From assembly GCA_017548125.1 (NCBI GenBank), contig JAFYNK010000093.1, positions 1-61,611 of the forward strand: a stretch of 61,611 nucleotides of DNA. Reading direction: 5' to 3'. The stretch is from Bacteroidales bacterium (GTDB taxonomy: Bacteria; Bacteroidota; Bacteroidia; Bacteroidales; F082). How positions within the stretch are numbered: the first letter of the stretch is position 1; every line of letters begins with the position of its first letter. Shown one piece after another: positions 7,863 through 17,200 of this stretch. A model generated the notes under the pieces. That model did not search any database and was not told the DNA's origin. It saw only the letters and a program-made list of their open reading frames with translations. Made by a program: the position numbers and the translations under genes.

Positions 7863-8450
7863 ATGGCAAACTGGAACAACTTAACAAAAGGATTCTTCAA
7901 GGAAAATCCGGTATTCGTCCTTCTCCTCGGATGCTGTCCGACATTGGCAACCACAACCAGCGCCATCAACGGACTCTCAATGGGTTTGGCAACGACTTTC
8001 GTTTTGATATTGTCTAACATGTGCATATCATTGTTAAAGAACTTCATCCCTAACAAAGTACACATCCCTTGTTATATCGTCGTCATCGCATCATTCGTGA
8101 CTGTGTTACAACTTTTGATGCAAGCATATCTCCCAAGCATTTACGAGACACTCGGTCTCTTCATCCCGCTCATCGTTGTCAACTGCATCGTTTTAGGTCG
8201 TGCTGAAGCATTCGCTTCAAAGAACGGCATCGGCGCATCTGCCATCGACGGCATCAGCATGGGTTTAGGTTATTCCATGGCGCTCACCATCTTAGGATCG
8301 ATACGTGAGATCTTAGGCAGCGGTTCCATCTTCGGATGGAAGTTCATCGGCGGCGACGCCATCTTGGTATTCGTCCTCGCTCCTGGCGCTTTCATCGCTA
8401 TGGGTTACCTCATCGCCATCATGAACAGACTTTTAAAGAAATCAAAATAA
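7863..8450 (+). CDS. rnfE: Rnf complex subunit E (membrane)
   Basis: The 195-residue product has six hydrophobic helices and the RnfE/NqrD pattern: an early LLGCCPTLATTTSAING with the Cys pair and a central VNCIVLGRAEAFASKNG. RnfE and RnfA are paired, inverted membrane subunits that share an iron-sulfur site through these cysteines. The spacing from rnfG is 2 nt, pointing to translational coupling. Confidence 0.96.
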   Translation: MANWNNLTKGFFKENPVFVLLLGCCPTLATTTSAINGLSMGLATTFVLILSNMCISLLKNFIPNKVHIPCYIVVIASFVTVLQLLMQAYLPSIYETLGLFIPLIVVNCIVLGRAEAFASKNGIGASAIDGISMGLGYSMALTILGSIREILGSGSIFGWKFIGGDAILVFVLAPGAFIAMGYLIAIMNRLLKKSK

Positions 8451-8477
8451 GTTATTGACAATTAAAGATATCAAGAC

Positions 8478-9050
8478 ATGGAATACTTACTTATATTTAT
8501 CTCGGCAATATTCGTCAACAATATCGTTTTGACACAGTTCCTTGGCATCTGCCCTTTCCTCGGCGTCTCCAAGAAAATATCCACCTCTTTAGGTATGGGC
8601 GCTGCCGTTATCTTCGTCATAACTTTAGCGACAATAGTAACTTGGCTTATCCAGCACTATCTGTTAAATCCTTTTAACTTAGGATTCTTGCAGACCATAG
8701 CATTCATCTTGGTCATCGCAGCATTGGTACAGATGGTAGAAATCATATTGAAAAAGATAAGTCCTTCATTATACGCAGCGTTAGGCGTATTCTTACCGCT
8801 CATAACAACAAACTGCTGCGTTCTCGGCGTTGCCATCTTAGTTATACAAAAAGACTTCGGATTGATAGAAGGCACGATGTACGCTTTAGCTAACGGCGTC
8901 GGTTTCACCTTGGCGTTGGTTGTCTTCGCAGGCTTGCGCGAGCAACTCACACTGTCAGACGTTCCAAAAGGAATGAAAGGCGTGCCTATCGCACTCGTCA
9001 CTGCCGGCATCCTAGCATTGGCATTCATGGGATTCGCTGGACTTGTTTAA
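8478..9050 (+). CDS. rnfA: Rnf complex subunit A (membrane)
   Basis: The 190-residue product has six helices and the family signature IFVNNIVLTQFLGICPFLG at the N-terminus, with LPLITTNCCVLGVAIL in the centre. It pairs with RnfE in the membrane core. It is the last gene of the operon, followed by an octamer repeat at 9054 and a terminator at 9093. All six Rnf subunits are intact, so the complex is probably functional. Confidence 0.97.
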   Translation: MEYLLIFISAIFVNNIVLTQFLGICPFLGVSKKISTSLGMGAAVIFVITLATIVTWLIQHYLLNPFNLGFLQTIAFILVIAALVQMVEIILKKISPSLYAALGVFLPLITTNCCVLGVAILVIQKDFGLIEGTMYALANGVGFTLALVVFAGLREQLTLSDVPKGMKGVPIALVTAGILALAFMGFAGLV

Positions 9051-9053
9051 AAA

Positions 9054-9077
9054 TTTAGAATTTTAGAACTTTAGAAG
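9054..9077. repeat. Three 8-nt units after rnfA
   Basis: TTTAGAAT, TTTAGAAC and TTTAGAAG follow one another exactly, three bases after the rnfA stop. Confidence 0.85.
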
Positions 9078-9092
9078 AAGAACTAAAAAACA

Positions 9093-9127
9093 CAGAACCT
9101 CAGATTTTTTTCTGGGGTTCTTTTTTT
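9093..9127 (+). terminator. Terminator of the rnf operon
   Basis: The arms AGAACCTCAGA and TCTGGGGTTCT pair (one G-U) and are followed by seven T. Confidence 0.85.
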
Positions 9128-9260
9128 AAAGTCGCACGACGCACGACTCTACGTGAGATTGACATACCATGATAGTGTTACAGGGCTGTAAGAAATATTT
9201 TTAAAAAAGTTTGGAAATCAGAAATAAAAATATAAGCTTTGTGGAACTAAAATTAAAGGT

Positions 9261-9329
9261 ATGGAGAATGTTAAAAACGACATACAAATTCTTGGGAAAA
9301 ACAAGTTCATAGAATGCTTGTCTCGATAA
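9261..9329 (+). CDS. Possible 22-residue peptide ORF
   Basis: ATG at 9261 opens a short frame coding a peptide that begins MENVKNDIQILGKNK and ends ECLSR. A promoter-like AAGCTTTG lies 20-30 nt upstream, and a strong hairpin terminator begins inside its last codons (9321). It could equally be a small RNA with that terminator, or a remnant. No family is recognised. The rest of the 9128-9479 interval holds a repeated GCACGAC heptad pair (about 9134-9147) and the inverted repeat listed next. Confidence 0.25.
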   Translation: MENVKNDIQILGKNKFIECLSR

Positions 9330-9367
9330 ATTGTTCGATTGACGAATTTATCGAGAGATTTTTTTTA
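9321..9367 (+). terminator. Strong 12-bp hairpin terminator
   Basis: TCTCGATAAATT and AATTTATCGAGA are perfect 12-bp arms around a 12-nt loop, followed by a T run. The transcript it ends must begin after 9127, so a small RNA or small gene probably lies in 9180-9320. Confidence 0.8.
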
Positions 9368-9385
9368 AGAAATAAATCAAACTAC

Positions 9386-9444
9386 TGATGTGGAAAAATG
9401 GGTTCTATCCATTGATGTAGGAAAATTGATAATAAATAGAACCC
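9386..9444. promoter_or_regulatory. Direct plus inverted repeat upstream of secreted protein gene
   Basis: The near-identical words TGATGTGGAAAAAT (9386) and TGATGTAGGAAAAT (9413) are 27 nt apart. GGGTTCTAT (9400-9408) and ATAGAACCC (9436-9444) form a perfect 9-bp inverted repeat. The element ends 35 nt before the ATG at 9480 and could be an operator or an mRNA hairpin. Confidence 0.4.
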
Positions 9445-9479
9445 ACCTTAAATATTTATAAACTTTAACGCTATTTCCT

Positions 9480-10964
9480 ATGAAAAATATAGTCATTACA
9501 TTATTATTCATATTGCACTTCACAAGTGTTTTCTCTCAGGATTTTATTACGATAGATGTAGAAATGCCAGAAGAATTTCAACTTGTTCAATGTGCGCCAT
9601 ATGCTTATTATGCTCTGGCATTGGATGATGGTGATTTTGTATTTACACAAAGTATATTTGACTTTGATAAGCAAAAAGACTGTGGAGTTAGATTTGTCAA
9701 AATGTCGCCACAAGGAAATATAACAAAAAGCATCTTTTACGAATTTAAGATTGAAGGTTCTTATGATTATCCGCACAATTGCTTGATTAAGAATCCACAT
9801 AATGAAAATGAGTTTATTTACACATATTTTTCCTATGGAGAACCATTTTATTATAATGCGGTCTTCTTTGATAAAGATCTGAACATTATTAAAGAAATCA
9901 GCGAACCATTCCTTGTGGATGATTTCAAACTGGTTCACATATCATTCCTCAATTTGGATAATAATTTCATATATATATGGAATGCCGAATCTAAATGCCA
10001 AATTGCAGAAGTTGACATATATGGGAAGGTTATAAAATCATCGGTACTTAAGGAAAACAACAATCCGCACTACCTATATAGATATTCGTTTTTTGTATAT
10101 GACAAAGAAAAGAAACAATATGGATTCATTGATGATAGCAATGGAAAGGAACATATATTTAATATATTCGACAAAGACCTTAACTTTATTAAGAGTTATA
10201 CCTTATCTGGTTATGATGGATATAAATTATTTGGAGCAGCATATGGGTATGGATGTGTGGCAAGTTTGAATGATGGAACTTTCGCTTTTACTGAAAGGTT
10301 TTATAATCCGAATGATTATAACGACAGATTTTTGCAGATGTGCAGATTGGATAAGAACTTTAATATTATAGATAAAAACATAATAGGCTACGAAGATGAA
10401 GATGGACTTAAATATTCAATTAATAAAGAGTGGAATGATATTGTAAAGTGTAAAGACGGGAGTTTATATTGTATATGGTATAAAAATTATAATGCTACAG
10501 CCACCGATTTGTATGTTGGGTATTACGATAAGGATTTAAATCTTTTGTGGGAACGATGCTGCAAAAAAGACATGGCTTGTGCTGGAAATTTCTTAGGCAT
10601 TGATGTCCTTGAAGATGGCGGTCTAGTATTAGCTGGAAACAATACTGGAGATTGGGGCGTTGCTGGTGCTTATTCATCAGTTATCATCTTTAAAAACGAC
10701 GGCGCAGTCATTTCTGAAAATCTTAACGACATCCGTCCATATAGTTTCTATCCTAACCCAGCAAGCGATGTCGTCAACATTCGTTTCTCACCAGACGTCA
10801 ATGTTGAAAAAGTAGAGATTTACGGCATGGACGGCAAACTCTATCACGAACAGAACTTCAATATGGAATCCATCAATGTTAACGGTTTGTCGAGCGGAAT
10901 CTATATGATGAAGGTGCTTCTTGATAACGGAGAAACATTTACTGAGAAAATTGTAATCAGATAA
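9480..10964 (+). CDS. Secreted protein with type IX sorting domain
   Basis: The 494-residue product begins with a signal peptide (MKNIVITLLFILHFTSVFSQ). It continues with repeated segments of the form DDGDFVFT, LNDGTFAFT, CKDGSLYCIWY and EDGGLVLAG, which suggest a beta-propeller. The last 80 or so residues are a type A C-terminal sorting domain: SFYPNPASDVVNIRF, then VEIYGMDGKL, then GLSSGIYMMKV and a final KIVIR. Such domains direct export by the type IX system and are cut by PorU. The function of the propeller part is unknown. porV and porU lie 2-4 kb downstream. Confidence 0.85.
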   Translation: MKNIVITLLFILHFTSVFSQDFITIDVEMPEEFQLVQCAPYAYYALALDDGDFVFTQSIFDFDKQKDCGVRFVKMSPQGNITKSIFYEFKIEGSYDYPHNCLIKNPHNENEFIYTYFSYGEPFYYNAVFFDKDLNIIKEISEPFLVDDFKLVHISFLNLDNNFIYIWNAESKCQIAEVDIYGKVIKSSVLKENNNPHYLYRYSFFVYDKEKKQYGFIDDSNGKEHIFNIFDKDLNFIKSYTLSGYDGYKLFGAAYGYGCVASLNDGTFAFTERFYNPNDYNDRFLQMCRLDKNFNIIDKNIIGYEDEDGLKYSINKEWNDIVKCKDGSLYCIWYKNYNATATDLYVGYYDKDLNLLWERCCKKDMACAGNFLGIDVLEDGGLVLAGNNTGDWGVAGAYSSVIIFKNDGAVISENLNDIRPYSFYPNPASDVVNIRFSPDVNVEKVEIYGMDGKLYHEQNFNMESINVNGLSSGIYMMKVLLDNGETFTEKIVIR

Positions 10965-11030
10965 TGAAGTATTGACCGTCTTGCGTGAATAAGGTTGTTG
11001 TGAAATAAGATTTAAAAGAACTTTAATAAG

Positions 11031-11066
11031 GGCGCCAGGTCACATGTTGACTTGGCGTCTTTTTTT
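11031..11066 (+). terminator. Terminator after secreted protein gene
   Basis: GGCGCCAGGTCA pairs with TGACTTGGCGTC (two G-U pairs) and is followed by seven T. The T run merges with the promoter box of the next gene. Confidence 0.85.
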
Positions 11067-11067
11067 A

Positions 11068-11075
11068 TATCTTTG
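11068..11075 (+). promoter_or_regulatory. -7 box only 5 nt before the C25 peptidase ATG
   Basis: TATCTTTG followed by CA is a perfect TAnnTTTG box. With the usual distance of several bases to the transcription start, the mRNA would begin at or next to the ATG at 11081, giving an almost leaderless message. Confidence 0.55.
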
Positions 11076-11080
11076 CATCT

Positions 11081-12922
11081 ATGAGAATATTTGTAGCTTT
11101 TATATTATCCCTTTTGGTTAAAGTCACCGAGACACCTAGTCACCAAGTCACCGAGGTCGTTTGGGGAGAAGACACCGACAAGTTCTTGGAGACTTGGAGA
11201 CTTGGAGACTCGATGTCTCATTACGACTCTCTCCTAAAAAACATCCTCGACAACAATCTCGAAGGCTGCCTCTACCTCATCGTCACTCCCAACAACAGCG
11301 GCATCGCTCAATGGGCTGACACTCTCGCCAGATTCCGCAACGAACAAGGCATCTACACTAAAGTCGTCAATATCGATGACATCTGCGAGAACAAACCTAT
11401 TCCTCTTAGAGATTATTTCAAATATATTTATGAAAACTGGGACCCTGCGCCTTCTGCCATCCTACTCTTCGGAGACTATTCCACCGACGCCACCCAGGGC
11501 ATAGCTTCTTTCTATCAGATAAATTACCACGAGAACAATATCAAATATCTCGCCGACAACAAACTCGTTGACTTCGACAACGACAATCTCCCAGAACTTG
11601 TGATTGCTCGTTTGCCTGCTGCCAACGCTCAACAGGCAGAACTCATGGTAAAGAAAACCATTCGTTATGAAACTCATCCTTCTACAAATCCCGATTATTA
11701 CAACCACCCTGTGACGGCGATGGGATTCGAAGAGGCACGATGGTTCCAACTTTGTTCTGAAGTCATCGCTGGTTATTTCGAAAAAATAGGTAAAGAGCCT
11801 AAGCGTCTTAATTCCATCAACACTGGTCTCCCCGACTCAGTCTGGTCAACAGGCAAAAACACGGATTTGATTATAGATTATTTTGGAGAAAATGGATTGA
11901 ACTATATTCCAGACAATTTAAAGCATCTCACCGAATGGAATGCCAATCAAGATGATTTGAGCCGCGCCATCAACGAAGGAACGTTCATAGTACAGCATCG
12001 CGACCATGGCGTATTCCAAAACTGGAGCAACCCTTATTTTTCAAACAATGAAATAAACAAACTGAAAAACGAAGACCTCACTTTCATAATGTCTGCCAAC
12101 TGTCAGACTGGAGATTTCAATTACGGCGAAGGCGATAACGACTGTTTTGCTGAGAGATTCTTAAGAACGGAAAACGGCTGCGTCGCTATAGTCGCTGCCT
12201 CTCAAATATCATATTCTTTCACTAACGACACATACGTCTGGGGATTCTACGACTATCTCTGGAACGACTTCATGCCTCAGTATGGCGACAACACAACAAA
12301 ATTCAAATACCCTGCTTTCGCTAACGTTTATGGCAAATATTTCCTTCAACAATCTTCTTGGGCTAATTTGCTCCACAAAGAAATCACTTACAATCTATTT
12401 CATTATTTCGGCGACGCATATCTGCAACTCAACACTGAAATGCCAAAAGAAATAAATATATATTACCCAAAAGAAATCGCCACTGATTGCAATTCGTTCT
12501 TAATTAGAAAAGATGCTGACACACGAGTCGCATTTTCTATTGATGGAGAAATAATAGCAACTTCATTCAACAACGACAGCATAATAGAAATAAAGCCTTT
12601 TTATAAAGAGAATAGAATCAAGGTTGTTGCGACAAAACAAGATCATTTCCGTCACGAAGGATATATTGATATAAAAAGCAAATTGAACAAAAACGACATA
12701 AACATCTACCCTAATCCTGTAAAAGACATTTTATTTGTTGAAGGAAAGGACATCAAGCTGATAGAAGTTTATAACACTTTAGGACAAATGTTAATGAAAA
12801 TTAACAATGCTGAATCAAAAGAAAGAATTGAGATTGATTGCAACATATTAAAAAAAGGACTCTTTCATCTTCATATCATCTACGAAGACAAAAGAGTCGG
12901 CAAATCTTTTATAGTTAATTAA
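11081..12922 (+). CDS. C25 (gingipain/PorU-like) peptidase with sorting domain
   Basis: The 613-residue product has a short hydrophobic N-terminus (MRIFVAFILSLLV), then about 30 residues coded by octamer repeats. A C25 peptidase domain follows: SAILLFGDYSTD, an HRDHGVFQNW motif with probable catalytic His309, and SANCQTGDF with probable catalytic Cys341. The C-terminus (INIYPNPVKDILFVEG ... GLFHLHIIYEDKRVGKSFIVN) is a type A sorting domain, so it should be a type IX secreted enzyme. It resembles the PorU catalytic region in this window but lacks the long N-terminal part. It ends 1 nt from the convergent porV stop. Substrate unknown. Confidence 0.85.
   Translation: MRIFVAFILSLLVKVTETPSHQVTEVVWGEDTDKFLETWRLGDSMSHYDSLLKNILDNNLEGCLYLIVTPNNSGIAQWADTLARFRNEQGIYTKVVNIDDICENKPIPLRDYFKYIYENWDPAPSAILLFGDYSTDATQGIASFYQINYHENNIKYLADNKLVDFDNDNLPELVIARLPAANAQQAELMVKKTIRYETHPSTNPDYYNHPVTAMGFEEARWFQLCSEVIAGYFEKIGKEPKRLNSINTGLPDSVWSTGKNTDLIIDYFGENGLNYIPDNLKHLTEWNANQDDLSRAINEGTFIVQHRDHGVFQNWSNPYFSNNEINKLKNEDLTFIMSANCQTGDFNYGEGDNDCFAERFLRTENGCVAIVAASQISYSFTNDTYVWGFYDYLWNDFMPQYGDNTTKFKYPAFANVYGKYFLQQSSWANLLHKEITYNLFHYFGDAYLQLNTEMPKEINIYYPKEIATDCNSFLIRKDADTRVAFSIDGEIIATSFNNDSIIEIKPFYKENRIKVVATKQDHFRHEGYIDIKSKLNKNDINIYPNPVKDILFVEGKDIKLIEVYNTLGQMLMKINNAESKERIEIDCNILKKGLFHLHIIYEDKRVGKSFIVN
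11123..11208. repeat. Octamer repeats just after the C25 signal peptide
   Basis: 11123-11154 holds GTCACCGA, GACACCTA, GTCACCAA and GTCACCGA. 11185-11208 holds three copies of CTTGGAGA. Both keep an exact 8-nt period and are read in frame as residues about 15-43. Confidence 0.93.
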
Positions 12923-12923
12923 A

Positions 12924-14159
12924 CTATTTTATTTTTTCTAATTTTGTATTATCAGCCCATTTATCGATATTGAAAGTCAAGCTGAAACGGAGTGTGTTTT
13001 CAAGAGGATTTTGTCCTGATGTAGCTGTGTTGTTAACAGGAACTAAGTAAGAGACATCAAGAGAGAAAACATTGTAACGGAGACCAGCGCCGAGAGTTAC
13101 ATAACGACGGTTACCTTTCATCTGAGCTTCGTGGAAGAAACCAGCACGAACTGTAAACACTTGATTGTACCAATATTCAGCACCGAGGCCAATAGTGATT
13201 TCTTTAAGTTCTTCTTTGAATCCACCTGGAGCATCGTAGAATGATTGAATCATACCTTGAACCAAACCTACTTCATTATCCCTACCTGATGCGATAACAG
13301 GTTTTCCATCAGAGCCTATTGAATCTGGATAATAGATAGGAGCTGTAGGAACGAGGAGCTTATTCAAATCAAATGAAAATGCCAAAGAGTTATAATCGTC
13401 GATGTCGAGTTTCAATGTTGGACCTAAACGAAGGTTTGTTGGGATGAAGTCTTTATCAAGTGTTGATTCATCATAATTCATCTTAGAACCGATATTTGTA
13501 ATAGCGACACCCCATGAGATATTAGCGCCGATATTGCTGAACCATTCTACGTCTCTTGTATAATAAACAGCGACGTCAGCAGCAACTGAAACAGCTGGTT
13601 TTGAATATGTATCAATACCTTGTGTAAGATTTGAATAAATGAAACGACCTGCAACAGAACCTGAGATATATTTGCCTAATTTACGTGAATAAGCAACATC
13701 AACTGCCCATTCGTTTGGTGAATATGTTCCTAAATCGTCGTTGTTTTGACCTCTGTAGTTAATGTCACCAAGTGTAAAATAACGCATTGTTGCAGCAACT
13801 GTTGATTTTGGACTAACACGTTTTGCCACTCCTAAATATGCAATATTCATATCATTGACAAGTGTTCTAAGCCAAGGGCTGTAAGCGAGACCTACTGAGA
13901 AATCCTCTTGTATAAAAGCGTACTTAGCAGGGTTCCAGTGCATTGAATAAACATCTGGAGATGTTGAAACACCTATATCACCCATAGCGGATGATCTTGC
14001 ATCAGGGGCGATGCTCATAAATGGAACTGCTGTTGAAATAACATTGTACTCTAAATTTTGTCCTAAGACCTCACCAATATTTGCATCTGACTGCGCATTC
14101 AATTTAATGCCTGCAAAAATCATCACAAATAACAATGTAAAAACTTTAATTCTTTTCAT
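12924..14159 (-). CDS. porV: Type IX secretion outer-membrane protein PorV
   Basis: The 411-residue product has a signal peptide ending NAQ, then the typical PorV (LptO) start TAVPFMSIAPDARSSAMGDIG with SMHWNPAKYAF. The rest is a FadL-like beta-barrel rich in alternating aromatic strands, ending LRFSLTFNIDKW. PorV shuttles sorting-domain proteins from the translocon to the PorU sortase and is needed for secretion of most cargo. It lies downstream of porU with a 106-nt gap that contains its own promoter box. The stop codon is one base from the convergent peptidase stop. Confidence 0.95.
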   Translation of the reverse strand: MKRIKVFTLLFVMIFAGIKLNAQSDANIGEVLGQNLEYNVISTAVPFMSIAPDARSSAMGDIGVSTSPDVYSMHWNPAKYAFIQEDFSVGLAYSPWLRTLVNDMNIAYLGVAKRVSPKSTVAATMRYFTLGDINYRGQNNDDLGTYSPNEWAVDVAYSRKLGKYISGSVAGRFIYSNLTQGIDTYSKPAVSVAADVAVYYTRDVEWFSNIGANISWGVAITNIGSKMNYDESTLDKDFIPTNLRLGPTLKLDIDDYNSLAFSFDLNKLLVPTAPIYYPDSIGSDGKPVIASGRDNEVGLVQGMIQSFYDAPGGFKEELKEITIGLGAEYWYNQVFTVRAGFFHEAQMKGNRRYVTLGAGLRYNVFSLDVSYLVPVNNTATSGQNPLENTLRFSLTFNIDKWADNTKLEKIK

Positions 14160-14253
14160 ATTTTATCTTATAATTTAGTTACTAACGGAGATTGAATTTT
14201 ATTATTGCATTTTAATTATTTTTCATTAAAAAAAATGTAAAAAATTCAATTTG

Positions 14254-14261
14254 CAAATATA
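14254..14261 (-). promoter_or_regulatory. -7 box for porV
   Basis: On the minus strand TATATTTG followed by CA matches TAnnTTTG exactly. It lies immediately after the porU stop codon and 95 nt before the porV ATG, so porV can be transcribed apart from porU. Confidence 0.55.
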
Positions 14262-14265
14262 ATAA

Positions 14266-17200
14266 TTATTTAATAATCAATTTAGAATATCCTGATGTTT
14301 TTTCATTTTGGGAATTGGTCACAGTAACATTGTAAATATACATGCCTGCAGGAAGCCTATCTCCTCCATCTGACGTTCCGTCCCAACTTATAGGATTTAT
14401 TCTTGCCGTAGTTCCGTAGCTTATAGTTTCTATTATCTTAACCAACTGTCCTACAACATCATAAATTCTAATCTTAATATTTATTTCATTATCTTTTTGA
14501 TTATGTTCAAAAGTAAAATTAGTGTTATCAGACATTGGATTAGGGTAATTCGCTATGTTTTCTATATCAATAATTTTTCCTTTTACCACATTAAAACGAA
14601 TTGTAGCCAAACTTGAATTATTGTAAATATCCCATGCCCTGAAAGTGAGAAGATGTTCACCTTCGTTCAAATTATATAATTTATATGATAATGTTCCGAA
14701 CTCATCTTCCGAAATTGGAGCCTCATAAAACTGATTGAGGGAATATGTCTTATTGGTAGCGCCCGACAATGTAGCGGATATATCATGACCGATTCCAGCC
14801 GCCGAAGTGTTAATACCGTTTTCATCTTTGATATAAGCTATCAAAAGAGGATTTTCATTTGTAATTGATCCGTCAACAAATTTTTCATCATCAATATATA
14901 TCTTTATCTCCGGACCAAATTCGTCAGGCTGCGCATTTTGATTCAAGCCACCGATGATGAAATCAGAATAAGAGCCTTGCGCTTCCGCATCGTCGCTGTA
15001 AGCATAAAAGCTCATCAAGCCACCGCCGAAGCTGTAATTTATGTCTTTGGGCAATGTGAAATCAACATCAAAAGCTCCGCCAGCGACTGGCATTTTTCCT
15101 GTAAATATCACATTATCACGCAAATTAAACGTATAAGGCTGATCTTGATTTCCGTATGTAGTATAAGTATTTTCCTTATCATAAACATTTATATGAATCA
15201 TTCCGTTAAAGTCATTCATCGGATTGCCGAAAACATCTTTCACAACACCTTTAATATTAACTTTTTGCAAGGCTTTCAATGTATCAATCTCAGCAACATC
15301 ATGATTATTAATGGATGTCAGTTCTATTTTATTTTTAGGAAAATTGAGACGAAGAGCAGGGTCGCCGAAGAAGATATAATCGCGGCTGTTGTCGTCGCCT
15401 ATCTGTTTAGCCGCCATGCACACATCGCCCATCGTGACAAACTCGCCACCTTCAACATCAAACAAACGCTCATAGAACTTCTTCATCATAGACTGATTAT
15501 TAGGATTATATGTCACGCGAGCAGCGGTGTACATCGCCACAGCGCCTCCGTTTTCATTGAGGAAAACATATTCACCTGCCGAAGTTCTTGTATGGTCATC
15601 ATAACGACTGAACTCGCACGAAGCCGCAATCATGAAATTGAGTCTTGGCGAGTTTCTCCATGAGAAAATATCGTCATTGGTAAGAATCCTTTCTTCCGAC
15701 CATCCCAGTTCGCCGGCATGTCCTATATAATTGACAATCAACGAACCGAGTTCTACCCTATTAGTTATGGCAGCGTTACATTCAGGAGAGCGCTGCCCAC
15801 TCGATGTCGCAATCTGAGGATAAGCATCAAGATATATTTTGTCAAAATTCACATCATCGCCCATATTATCTTTAACGATTTTCTCCAGCTGTTCCGCATG
15901 CGTCATATAATAGTTATGGTCATCGTCAGCAACGAAAGTTATCAGCTTACGCCAATGTCCCATAGCATCTTCATCATTGCTAATATATCTTTCAATTTTA
16001 TCAACAACAACGGTTGCCTCTCCAATAGTATTGACCGGCATTCTTCCAATCGCTACATCCGGCGCAGAAAATTCCGACGTCATATTACCTTCGTTTTCAT
16101 CCAGACTGACAAAAAAATCATCGAAAACATTAGACGACGTTGTAACAGAATGCACCGATTGGAAAGAAGGAATGAAACATACGTTTCCACTTTTGTTTTT
16201 GAAGTCATAAGAACAGTCTCCAAAAAGAAGAACGTACTTCAACCTTTTGTCTGATTTGTCATATATCATTCTTATATAGTCACGAATGGCTGCCACATCC
16301 AAAGCGCCGCATGAGAACTCATTATATATCTGTTCTGGCGTCACTATTTCTATCTCCAAATCATCAATAACGGAGTGCAATTCCTTAAGACGCTGCGCCT
16401 GTGACATAAAATCAGGATGAGTAACAATAAGATAATCAACATCGTATTTTGAATGAAGATTTTGATTTTCAACAACAGAAACGAACGCAACACTTTTAAA
16501 GCCATCGTTGCCAAAAGCGACAAACTCGTTATTGCTTGCTCCATTGACAATGAAAGAAGCTACATTTGACGCAAACTGAAGATTTATATTTTCAGGTGCG
16601 ACAGGATTTGTCACATCCCACACCTGCAATGCGCTGCCAGCATTCTTAATCTCATAACGATATTTCTTTGACACATCATCGCACTCCGGATTTCTGAAAC
16701 TCATAACGTCGCCAACCATCGACAATTCTCTCCATGCGTTTATCGTTATATAATCAAGCCAACCCGATGATGAAGACGCGTTTTTAGTATAATCAACGTT
16801 TATGACAATTTCATCATTTGACGCATTGAATTTAACGTTACTTGTCATTGCCTCTTTAGCGTATGCATTCGACGATGAGATTTTGCTGAAGTTAACCAAT
16901 GACAATCTATTTCCATTTGTGCTAAATTCAAAAGAGGCAGATGAGATAGTATTACGAGATGCCATTTCAGCCTTCATGTTGCAATACTTGCTTTTAATAA
17001 TATTAGGGAATTTAAAAGTGTACGACATTGATGTAACTGCATCATATTTATCGCCATACCACGTTGCACCCATATTATTAAGATTATATAAATCATCTTC
17101 TTTATGTTTATAATCAAGAAATTGACCGACAATCTCATCAGCTGCTCCAACAACTGGCTCTGCATCACCTATTCTTTTTCCTTCTCCAGAATCAACTGTC

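Noticed and set aside
14938-16254. Two long plus-strand frames within porU
   Set aside because: They are antisense to the well-supported porU gene and show no recognisable domains; their length follows from porU codon use.
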